A DNA stretch of 16,317 nt. It comes from Pelotomaculum sp. UBA3102. GTDB lineage: Bacteria > Bacillota > Desulfotomaculia > Desulfotomaculales > Pelotomaculaceae. Positions 1 to 7,095 of the stretch are shown here, in pieces (positions within the stretch are counted from its first letter, which is position 1; the number at the start of each line of letters is the position of its first letter). Under the pieces are notes generated by a model. That model saw only the letters and a program-made list of their open reading frames with translations, was not told the DNA's origin and ran no database searches. The stretch spans positions 1 through 16,317 of the forward strand of contig DFAQ01000019.1 of assembly GCA_002365865.1 (NCBI GenBank), written 5' to 3'. Both the position numbers and the translations under genes were made by a program.

Positions 1-633
1 GAGGAATTCCGCAAAGCGCTGGTGGCTTACAGGAATCTATACGCTTTCCTTTCGCAGGTCATTCCGTTCCAGGACACCGATCTCGAAAAACTGTACTCCT
101 ACATCCGCTTCCTGCTGGTAAAGCTCCCCCGAGGGGACCGCGGACCCGTGTACAACTTCGACGATGAGGTGGTGCTCAAGTACTATCGCCTTCAGAAGAT
201 CAGCGAAGGTGCCATCGTAATGGAACCTCAGGCGGAATACAGAATTGATGGGCCAACATCGGTGGGTACTGGAACAGCCCGAGGGGAGCAAATAGAGCTC
301 TCTAAACTGATTGATATCCTCAACGAACGATTTGGTACGGAGTTTAAGCCTGGCGACCAGCTCTTCTTCGACTCAATCCGGGAGGACGCGGTGGCTGATT
401 CCGGCCTGCGGCAAGCTGCTCTGGCCAACACGATGGAGAACTTCGGTTATGTTTTCTTCAAAGCACTGGAGGGGCTTTTCATCGACCGGATGGAGCAGAA
501 CGAAGAGATTACAGCGAAGTTCCTAAATGATAAGGAATTTCAACGCACTGTAGGACAGCACCTTTTGAAAGAGGTGTACGAACAGATCCGAGCTGGAGAA
601 GCTCCCCAGGAGCAAGGTTCAATGCGCCTGTAG
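1..633 (+). CDS. hsdR: Type I restriction enzyme R subunit, C-terminal part (partial)
   Basis: This is the 3' end of a gene entering from the left edge; 210 residues are visible and the frame is open from base 1, so the GTG at 22 is internal and not a start. The R subunit of a type I restriction-modification complex carries the nuclease and the helicase-like DNA translocase and works with the HsdM and HsdS subunits. The visible part matches the helical C-terminal region that follows the helicase domains. It opens with EEFRKALVAYRNLYAFLSQV and continues into DLEKLYSYIRFLLVKLP, both typical of HsdR tails, and it ends in a charged helical stretch that probably contacts HsdM. No nuclease or helicase motif lies in the visible part, so activity cannot be judged. 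The gene stops at TAG 631-633 and looks unrelated to the amino-acid operon downstream. Its codon use seems less GC-rich than that of the ilv/leu genes. Identification rests on recalled family resemblance. Confidence 0.8.
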   Translation, partial: EEFRKALVAYRNLYAFLSQVIPFQDTDLEKLYSYIRFLLVKLPRGDRGPVYNFDDEVVLKYYRLQKISEGAIVMEPQAEYRIDGPTSVGTGTARGEQIELSKLIDILNERFGTEFKPGDQLFFDSIREDAVADSGLRQAALANTMENFGYVFFKALEGLFIDRMEQNEEITAKFLNDKEFQRTVGQHLLKEVYEQIRAGEAPQEQGSMRL

Positions 634-758
634 ATCAATAAACAACGAGGGCTCCATACACATTATTAATATTTTATTTCACCAGCGTTAGGACTAACTG
701 TCCAACCTTGCTGGGGGGTTAAATAGTTACTTAACAAAAACATCGGAATAAAAAATTC
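634..758. other. Intergenic spacer between hsdR and the operon promoter
   Basis: This AT-rich stretch contains no supportable gene. A weak imperfect inverted repeat (CCAGC at 682-686 against GCTGG at 710-714) might form a loose hairpin. It has no clean U-tract, so I do not call it the hsdR terminator. Confidence 0.5.
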
Positions 759-787
759 TTGACACTTAATCCCGTTTTTTGTATACT
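759..787 (+). promoter_or_regulatory. Sigma-A promoter of the branched-chain amino acid operon
   Basis: A perfect -35 hexamer TTGACA (759-764) is separated by exactly 17 nt from a -10 hexamer TATACT (782-787), one base from the TATAAT consensus. The promoter lies directly upstream of the T-box leader, so transcription is predicted to start near 794. It is the only strong promoter I could see between the restriction gene and the right edge of the window. Confidence 0.85.
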
Positions 788-895
788 GGTTAACAAATTT
801 ATATATCGTAAAGGCCGTGAAGGGGATAAGGTCTGTGTGTTGAGCGATAGAGAGCCGGGGCAGCTGAAAACCGGTGCAACATATGCCAGGCCGGG

Positions 896-898
896 ATC
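896..898 (+). promoter_or_regulatory. Probable T-box specifier codon ATC (Ile)
   Basis: In the 3' strand of the lower Stem I internal loop, ATC lies between GGG and ACTCC. A purine (A899) follows it, as is usual after specifier triplets. It is flanked by short pairings to the 5' strand near 814-824 (GGC with GCC at 907-909, GG with CC at 902-903). ATC would read the GAU anticodon of tRNA-Ile. A Leu triplet CTC sits one base downstream at 900-902 and cannot be excluded, though a C rather than a purine follows it. Confidence 0.6.
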
Positions 899-1040
899 AC
901 TCCGGAGCCGCCGGTTGAAAGGTTTTCGAGTAAGCCGGGCCGGTTGGTGACCGTTAAGAACATCGTGTCTTGTTAAAGGCATAATAAGTGGCTTCCGCAT
1001 TAAACGGGAGCAAGCAGGGTGGTACCGCGCAAGGTCTCGA

Positions 1041-1094
1041 CCTCTCGTCCCTGGTAGTTTGGATAAGCTGCCGGGAGAGGGGTTGTTTTATTTT
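1041..1094 (+). terminator. Intrinsic terminator of the T-box leader
   Basis: CCTCTC at 1041-1046 pairs with GAGAGG at 1075-1080. After a GT bulge, CC at 1049-1050 pairs with GG at 1073-1074, and further partial pairing extends inward. A U-rich tract TTGTTTTATTTT follows at 1083-1094. The 5' arm lies just downstream of the T-box sequence (1016-1029), where an antiterminator could compete with it. Confidence 0.8.
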
Positions 1095-1159
1095 AGCGCG
1101 GCTGTCGGATTTGGGGTGCCTGAGCGTTGACAACTATCATTTCAGATAAACACAGTTTT

Positions 1160-1165
1160 AAGGAG
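1160..1165 (+). promoter_or_regulatory. Ribosome binding site that sets the ilvE start
   Basis: AAGGAG lies 9 nt before ATG 1175. The frame stays open upstream to a TTG at 1127, but that codon has no comparable site and would add 16 residues before the normal family N-terminus. Confidence 0.8.
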
Positions 1166-1174
1166 CGTGAACCC

Positions 1175-2047
1175 ATGATTATTTATCTTGACGGCGAATT
1201 TGTACCCAAAGAGCGGGCTTTAATATCGGTTTTTGACCACGGCCTGTTGTACGGAGACGGTGTTTTTGAGGGTATCCGTGCCTACCACGGCAGGGTGTTC
1301 AAGTTGGATGAACATCTGGACCGCCTTTATGATTCAGCCCGGACTATTGCCCTGGAAATACCCGTTTCCAAGGAGGAAATGGAGGAGGTAGTGCTGGAAA
1401 CTTTGCGGCGCAATGACTTGAGCGATGCCTACATACGCCTGGTGGTGACGCGCGGCGTGGGCGACCTGGGGCTGGACCCGCGCAAATGCCCGGAGGCGAC
1501 CGTTTTTTGCATTGCCGCATCGATTCAGCTTTACCCGGAGGAGTTATACCAGGAGGGGCTGGCGGTGATCACCGTCTCGACCCGCCGGAATATTCCCGCT
1601 GCCTGTATCCCGCGGGTAAAGTCATTAAACTACCTCAACAATATTTACGCTAAAATTGAGGCCAACCTGGCCGGAGCCCCTGAAGCAATCATGCTCAATG
1701 CCGAGGGTTACGTGGCTGAAGCTACCGGTGACAACATTTTTATCGTTAAGAAGGGGGTGCTGATTACCCCGCCCACTCACGTGGGCATACTCGAGGGGAT
1801 TACCCGCAATGCGGTTATGGATCTTGCCCGCAAGCAGGGCATTCCGGTTGAAGAAAAGGTTTTCACCCTGTTTGATGTTTATAATGCCGACGAGTGTTTT
1901 CTTACCGGTACCGCCGCTGAAGTAATTCCTACCGTAAAAGTAGACGGGCGACTTATTGCCAACGGCAAGCCCGGGAAAATTACCTGGGAATTAATTGCCG
2001 CTTTTCGGGAACTGACTAAAGTTGACGGCACCCTGATTAAACAATAA
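1175..2047 (+). CDS. ilvE: Branched-chain amino acid aminotransferase
   Basis: This PLP-dependent class IV (D-amino-acid/branched-chain) aminotransferase carries out the last step of valine, leucine and isoleucine synthesis. It moves an amino group from glutamate to the branched 2-oxo acids in the cytosol. The protein is 290 residues, the usual size. Visible landmarks are the N-terminal IIYLDGEFVP strand, the VFDHGLLYGDGVFEGIRAY block (near residues 19-37), Lys149 in PRVKSLNYLNN as the probable Schiff-base lysine, Glu182 in AEATGDNIF, and the phosphate-binding EGITRNAV segment. ATG 1175 is chosen for its AAGGAG site and for the family N-terminus. It is the first gene after the T-box, so its expression should follow tRNA charging. 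D-amino-acid aminotransferase is the main alternative for this fold, but the operon context favours IlvE. Confidence 0.93.
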   Translation: MIIYLDGEFVPKERALISVFDHGLLYGDGVFEGIRAYHGRVFKLDEHLDRLYDSARTIALEIPVSKEEMEEVVLETLRRNDLSDAYIRLVVTRGVGDLGLDPRKCPEATVFCIAASIQLYPEELYQEGLAVITVSTRRNIPAACIPRVKSLNYLNNIYAKIEANLAGAPEAIMLNAEGYVAEATGDNIFIVKKGVLITPPTHVGILEGITRNAVMDLARKQGIPVEEKVFTLFDVYNADECFLTGTAAEVIPTVKVDGRLIANGKPGKITWELIAAFRELTKVDGTLIKQ

Positions 2048-2076
2048 TTTAATCAACCTAATTGAAAACGGGCGTT

Positions 2077-2102
2077 TAATGGCCGGCCGTGTCCGGTCAT
2101 TA
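2077..2102 (+). other. Hairpin in the ilvE-ilvD intergenic region
   Basis: The arms TAATGGCCGG (2077-2086) and CCGGTCATTA (2093-2102) form a 10-bp stem with one G-U pair and a 6-nt loop. Only a short, interrupted T-rich stretch follows, so it is at best a weak terminator. It may instead be an mRNA processing or stabilising element. It lies in the longest spacer within the operon (99 nt). Confidence 0.5.
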
Positions 2103-2130
2103 TTTATGTAAAGGAAATATCACGCTTTTA

Positions 2131-2139
2131 GAGGGGGGA
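2131..2139 (+). promoter_or_regulatory. Ribosome binding site that sets the TTG start of ilvD
   Basis: GAGGGGGGA is 7 nt before TTG 2147. The next in-frame candidates (GTG 2159, ATG 2162) are too far away, and the family N-terminus (MRSD...[12 protein letters not shown]) begins at the TTG. Confidence 0.75.
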
Positions 2140-2146
2140 CTGGATT

Positions 2147-3811
2147 TTGCGAAGCGACGTGATGAAAAAAGGTATCGAAAAGGCGCCCCACCGTTCGCTG
2201 TTCAAGGCGCTGGGTTTTATCGACCGGGAAATGGACCTGCCCATGATCGGTGTAGTGAATTCCCATAACGAGATCGTTCCGGGGCACATCCACCTGAACG
2301 ATATTGCGGCAGCGGTAAAGTCCGGGGTGCGCCTGGCCGGTGGCGTTCCCTGCGAATTTCCTACTATAGCCGTTTGTGACGGTATTGCCATGAACCATAC
2401 CGGTATGAAGTACTCCCTGGCCAGCCGGGAGTTGATCGCCGACAGCATTGAAGTTATGGCCGAGGCACATCCCTTTGACGGCTTGGTACTTATTACCAGC
2501 TGCGACAAGGTGGTACCGGGAATGCTGATGGCTGCCGCCAGGCTGAATATACCGGCCGTTGTAATAAGCGGCGGTCCGATGCTGGCCGGCCGGTATAAAG
2601 GGGAAGATATTTCCCTGAGCAATCTTTTTGAAGCTGTAGGCAAGGTTTATGCGGGCAGCATGACCGAGGAAGAACTGCACGAGGTCGAAGAAGAGGCCTG
2701 TCCCGGCTGCGGTTCGTGTGCCGGTATGTTTACCGCTAACTCAATGAATTGTATCACCGAAGCCCTGGGCATGGCCCTGCCCGGCAACGGTACCGTGCCG
2801 GCTGTGTCCGCCGCCCGGCGGCGTCTGGCCAAACTGACGGGTATCAGGGCCGTGGAAATGGTGCGGGAAGGTTTGCGCCCGTCGGACATTATGACCGCGG
2901 ACGCGTTCAGGAACGCGTTGTCCGTAGACATGGCCCTGGGTTGTTCCACCAATACGGTACTGCACTTGCCGGCCATTGCTGACGAGGCAGGGATTGAATT
3001 AAGCCTCGACGAAGTTAACCTGGTCAGTGAACGCACGCCCAACCTGTGCAGGTTAAGTCCGATAGGACCGTTTTTTGTCCAGGACCTGGACGAAGCCGGG
3101 GGTATCCGGGCGGTTATGGCGGAACTGGCATTGAAAAGTTTAATCAACCTGGATGCCCGGACGGCCGGTGGACTTACCGTTGGTGAAAATATTAAAGGAT
3201 GCACGGTATCCCGCCGCGAGGTCATCCGCAGCGTGGAAGACCCTTACAGTCCCGGCGGCGGGATTGCGATTTTACGCGGCAACCTTGCCCCGGACGGAGC
3301 GGTGGTTAAGAAAGCCGCGGTGGCACCGGAAATGCTGCAGCACAAAGGTCCGGCCAGGGTGTTTGATTCGGAAGACGAGGCGGTGCAGGCCATCACCTCC
3401 GGAAAGATTAAAAAAGGGGACGTCATTGTCATCCGTTACGAGGGACCCAAAGGCGGGCCGGGCATGCGGGAAATGCTTACTCCCACCGCCACTGTCGCCG
3501 GAATGGGTCTGGACAAAGAAGTGGCACTTTTGACGGACGGGCGTTTCTCGGGGGCGACCCGGGGCGCATCCATCGGCCATATTTCCCCTGAGGCGGCCGA
3601 AGGAGGCCCGGTTGCCTTAATCAGGGACGGGGACATTATTGATATTGATATACCGAATAATTCTTTAAACATAGTGCTGAGTGCGGAAGAAACCGCCGCC
3701 CGCCTGAAGGAATGGAAGCCACCCGCGGCCAGGGTCAAAAAGGGTTACCTGGCCCGGTACGCGCGGCAAGTGACTTCTGCCGGTACAGGAGCAATTATAA
3801 GAAAGGAATAA
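2147..3811 (+). CDS. ilvD: Dihydroxy-acid dehydratase
   Basis: This iron-sulfur dehydratase converts 2,3-dihydroxy-isovalerate and 2,3-dihydroxy-3-methylvalerate to the corresponding 2-oxo acids, the third common step of branched-chain synthesis. It is 554 residues, typical of the IlvD/Edd family. Visible features are [15 protein letters not shown] at the N-terminus, Asp78 in VCDGIAM, C119-D-K in SCDKVVPGM (cluster cysteine, metal-binding Asp, probable carbamylated Lys), C185/C188/C191 in [29 protein letters not shown], and the late [10 protein letters not shown] block holding the proposed catalytic serine. The position that is Cys in [2Fe-2S] members is Gly46 here (VPGH), as in the Escherichia coli enzyme, so an oxygen-sensitive [4Fe-4S] cluster is inferred. 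Translation starts at TTG 2147. The stop is followed 5 nt later by ilvB. Confidence 0.96.
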   Translation: MRSDVMKKGIEKAPHRSLFKALGFIDREMDLPMIGVVNSHNEIVPGHIHLNDIAAAVKSGVRLAGGVPCEFPTIAVCDGIAMNHTGMKYSLASRELIADSIEVMAEAHPFDGLVLITSCDKVVPGMLMAAARLNIPAVVISGGPMLAGRYKGEDISLSNLFEAVGKVYAGSMTEEELHEVEEEACPGCGSCAGMFTANSMNCITEALGMALPGNGTVPAVSAARRRLAKLTGIRAVEMVREGLRPSDIMTADAFRNALSVDMALGCSTNTVLHLPAIADEAGIELSLDEVNLVSERTPNLCRLSPIGPFFVQDLDEAGGIRAVMAELALKSLINLDARTAGGLTVGENIKGCTVSRREVIRSVEDPYSPGGGIAILRGNLAPDGAVVKKAAVAPEMLQHKGPARVFDSEDEAVQAITSGKIKKGDVIVIRYEGPKGGPGMREMLTPTATVAGMGLDKEVALLTDGRFSGATRGASIGHISPEAAEGGPVALIRDGDIIDIDIPNNSLNIVLSAEETAARLKEWKPPAARVKKGYLARYARQVTSAGTGAIIRKE

Positions 3812-3816
3812 CATTT

Positions 3817-5484
3817 ATGAAAGACAAGAAGTTGTCAGGGGCTGAAATCTTGATTAAAAGCCTGGAGGCAGAAGGGGTGGAAGTTATATTCGGCTATCCC
3901 GGAGGCCAGGCGTTACCGATCTATGATGCCCTGTACGATTCCGGCATCAAGCATATTCTGACCAGACATGAACAGGGAGCGGCCCATGCCGCCGACGGTT
4001 ATGCACGCGCCACCGGCAGGACCGGGGTCTGTCTGGCAACTTCGGGCCCCGGCGCCACCAACCTGGTTACCGGCATTGCCAACGCGTACATGGACTCGGT
4101 GCCCCTGGTGGCGATTACCGGCCAGGTTCCTCAAAGCCTGCTGGGAAAGGATTCTTTCCAGGAAGCTGATATTATGGGAATTACCATGCCCATAACCAAG
4201 CACAGTTTCCTGGTCGAAGACCCCGCCGAAATATCGCAGGTCGTCAAGGAGGCATTTTATATTGCCGCCTCCGGCAGGCCGGGTCCGGTGTTGATTGATC
4301 TGCCCAAGGACGTTTCAACGGTAAAGGCGGAATACAGCAAGCCGGATAAAATCTGCCTGCCCGGCTACGAACCCGTGCTTGACGGGGACCGGCGGCAGGT
4401 AAAGAAGGCTGCCGAGGCAATTGCTCAATCTGAGCGGCCGCTTATTTACGCCGGCGGTGGGGTGGTTACTTCCGGCGCCCATGAAGAACTGTTGCAACTG
4501 GCAGAATTGATTGTCGCACCGGTAGCCACCACCCTGATGGGGATTGGCGGATTCCCCGGCAATCACCCGCTGTCGCTGGGGATGCTGGGCATGCACGGGA
4601 CAAAATACGCCAATTTTGCCGTATGTGAATGCGACTTATTGATCGCCGTGGGCGCGCGCTTTGACGACCGCGTCACGGGCAAACTGGAAACTTTCGCTCC
4701 GGGAGCGAAGATTGTTCACATTGACATAGATCCTGCGGAAATAGGGAAGAATATCCAGGTAGACATTCCCATTGTCGGTGATGTCAAGAGGGTAATAAAA
4801 CAGTTAACGGAAATACTCAGCCCCGATTTGCGGGAAGCATGGCGGGATAAAATTACCGCCTGGAAAAAAGAATATCCTTTGAGTTATTGCAAAAAAGGCG
4901 GCTTGAAACCACAGTACATCATCAGTGAAATTTACCGGCAAACAAAGGGCCGGGCCAGGGTGACCACCGAAGTGGGCCAGCACCAGATGTGGGCCGCCCA
5001 GTATTATACCTTTACCAGGCCCCGTTCCTTTATATCTTCGGGAGGATTGGGGACCATGGGATACGGCTTGCCGGCGGCAGTCGGCGTCCAGGTCGGCTGC
5101 CCTGAAGATGTGGTATTTGATATTGCCGGGGACGGCAGCATCCAGATGAATATCCAGGAACTGGTTACCGCCGTTAATTATAACCTTCCCATCAACATAG
5201 CCATCATAAATAACGGCTACCTGGGCATGGTAAGGCAGTGGCAGGAACTATTTTACAACCGGAGATATTCCCAGAGCGAATTAATCAACCCTGATTTTGT
5301 CAAGCTGGCCGAGGCATACGGCGCCGAAGGAATCAGGGTCACCACCCGTGACGGGGTGGCCCCGGCGATTGAACGGGCAATACGGTCCGGTAAGCCCGTA
5401 ATGATCGATTTCGTTGTCGACCGGGAAGATAATGTTTTTCCGATGGTTCCCCCGGGGGGGTCTCTTAACAAGATGCTCGGTTAG
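3817..5484 (+). CDS. ilvB: Acetolactate (acetohydroxyacid) synthase, large catalytic subunit
   Basis: This ThDP- and FAD-dependent enzyme condenses pyruvate with pyruvate to 2-acetolactate, or with 2-oxobutyrate to 2-aceto-2-hydroxybutyrate. It is the first common step of branched-chain synthesis. The 555-residue length is normal. Landmarks are FGYPGGQALPIYDAL, catalytic Glu52 in [35 protein letters not shown], Gln103-Val-Pro105, [11 protein letters not shown] in the FAD region, and the ThDP motif from GDGSIQMNIQEL to NNGYLGMVRQW. Trp475 in MVRQWQ is the conserved residue that gives preference for 2-oxobutyrate. ATG 3817 has AAGGA 9 nt upstream and begins the normal N-terminus; the open frame extends further upstream, inside ilvD. 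The regulatory subunit ilvN follows 14 nt after the stop. Position 653 of the plant numbering is Pro here (VPPGG). Confidence 0.95.
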   Translation: MKDKKLSGAEILIKSLEAEGVEVIFGYPGGQALPIYDALYDSGIKHILTRHEQGAAHAADGYARATGRTGVCLATSGPGATNLVTGIANAYMDSVPLVAITGQVPQSLLGKDSFQEADIMGITMPITKHSFLVEDPAEISQVVKEAFYIAASGRPGPVLIDLPKDVSTVKAEYSKPDKICLPGYEPVLDGDRRQVKKAAEAIAQSERPLIYAGGGVVTSGAHEELLQLAELIVAPVATTLMGIGGFPGNHPLSLGMLGMHGTKYANFAVCECDLLIAVGARFDDRVTGKLETFAPGAKIVHIDIDPAEIGKNIQVDIPIVGDVKRVIKQLTEILSPDLREAWRDKITAWKKEYPLSYCKKGGLKPQYIISEIYRQTKGRARVTTEVGQHQMWAAQYYTFTRPRSFISSGGLGTMGYGLPAAVGVQVGCPEDVVFDIAGDGSIQMNIQELVTAVNYNLPINIAIINNGYLGMVRQWQELFYNRRYSQSELINPDFVKLAEAYGAEGIRVTTRDGVAPAIERAIRSGKPVMIDFVVDREDNVFPMVPPGGSLNKMLG

Positions 5485-5498
5485 AGGAGGTTCTGCAA

Positions 5499-6020
5499 AT
5501 GAGACATACCCTTACGGTACTGGTGGAGAATACCCCGGGAGTATTGGCCCGGGTCGCCGGTCTCTTCAGCCGGCGGGGTTTTAACATTGACAGCCTGGCC
5601 GTGGGAAGAACGGATAACCCGGCTGTTTCCAGGATGACCATTGTGGTGGAGGGCGACGACCAGGTCCTGGAGCAGGTTAACAAGCAGTTGCACAAACTTA
5701 TCGACGTGATCAAAATCAACGATATCACCAAGGATGCCTACGTCGACCGGGAACTGGTAATGATCAAGGTTTACGCCGAAGCGGCTACCAGGTCGGAGAT
5801 AATGCAGTTAGTGGACATTTTCCGGGGACGCATTGTCGACGTGGGCCGCAAGACCCTGACCATAGAAGTAACCGGGGATGAAGGAAAAATCGACGCCTTT
5901 GAGAACTGCCTGCGTCCTTTCGGGATTAAAGAACTGGTCCGAACCGGGAAAATAGCCATGCTTCGCGGTTTGAAGCCCGGCACTAAAAATAACGGTTACA
6001 AAGAGGAGGATATGGTTTAG
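5499..6020 (+). CDS. ilvN: Acetolactate synthase, small regulatory subunit
   Basis: This regulatory partner of IlvB activates the catalytic subunit and gives feedback inhibition, classically by valine. At 173 residues it has the two-domain size of the bacterial family. An N-terminal ACT domain (about residues 3-78) begins HTLTVLVENTPGVLARVAGL and includes FNIDSLAVGRT. A C-terminal ALS small-subunit domain (about 84-160) includes RELVMIKV and FRGRIVDVG. ATG 5499 follows a GAGGAGG site at 5484-5490. Its TAG stop abuts the ilvC ATG with no spacer, which suggests translational coupling. It lies next to the first ilvB; no second small-subunit gene accompanies the ilvB paralog downstream, so this subunit may serve one or both catalytic proteins. 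Confidence 0.93.
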   Translation: MRHTLTVLVENTPGVLARVAGLFSRRGFNIDSLAVGRTDNPAVSRMTIVVEGDDQVLEQVNKQLHKLIDVIKINDITKDAYVDRELVMIKVYAEAATRSEIMQLVDIFRGRIVDVGRKTLTIEVTGDEGKIDAFENCLRPFGIKELVRTGKIAMLRGLKPGTKNNGYKEEDMV

Positions 6021-7013
<993 letters not shown>

Positions 7014-7029
7014 AGGTCGGACGTGAGAT

Positions 7030-7042
7030 CCCGGACGCCGGG
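7030..7042 (+). other. Short GC hairpin between ilvC and the second ilvB
   Basis: CCCGG (7030-7034) and CCGGG (7038-7042) form a 5-bp stem with an ACG loop, followed by TTGTTAG. A second small stem (CCGC 7052-7055 with GCGG 7067-7070) lies just downstream. Without a real U-run this is not a convincing terminator. It could modestly change expression of the distal genes. Confidence 0.3.
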
Positions 7043-7082
7043 TTGTTAGTACCGCGTCGGGTATCGGCGGCTGATTATGGTT

Positions 7083-7090
7083 AGGGGGGA
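7083..7090 (+). promoter_or_regulatory. Ribosome binding site setting the TTG start of the second ilvB
   Basis: AGGGGGGA lies 5 nt before TTG 7096. The protein beginning there ([13 protein letters not shown]) has the normal family N-terminus, and no nearby in-frame ATG fits better. Confidence 0.75.
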
Positions 7091-7095
7091 TTTGC

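Larger units (their letters stand above)
794..1094 (+). ncRNA. T-box riboswitch leader (branched-chain amino acid, probably tRNA-Ile)
   Basis: This is a cis-acting leader RNA that binds a cognate tRNA and lets transcription continue when that tRNA is uncharged. The hallmark T-box sequence AGGGTGGTACCGCG is present at 1016-1029. Its UGGU bulge (1020-1023) can pair with an ACCA acceptor end, which fits tRNAs with an A discriminator base, including Ile, Leu and Val. Stem I elements are recognisable: AGAGAGCC at 849-856 and the distal-loop motif GCTGAAAACCGGTG at 863-876. The 3' half of the specifier loop follows at about 895-902. An intrinsic terminator, the alternative to the antiterminator, closes the leader. 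The 5' end is inferred from the promoter. The first downstream gene is ilvE, 80 nt after the terminator U-tract, which agrees with branched-chain amino acid control. Confidence 0.93.

Noticed and set aside
682..714. Inverted repeat after hsdR as a terminator
   Set aside because: The stem is only about 5 bp with a long, poorly paired interior, and no U-tract follows.
759..950. Short open frame on the + strand inside the leader, and an opposing one at 731-1000
   Set aside because: They overlap the promoter and the structured T-box RNA, have no ribosome binding site, and the composition is explained by the conserved RNA motifs.
1127..1174. Upstream in-frame TTG extension of ilvE, and the TTGACA at 1127-1132 as a second -35 box
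   Set aside because: The extension lacks a ribosome binding site and precedes the family N-terminus. The TTGACA has no -10-like hexamer at 16-18 nt spacing.
2120..2680. Antisense frames opposite the 5' part of ilvD
   Set aside because: They are shadows of ilvD, whose N-terminal and cysteine motifs are clear on the + strand.
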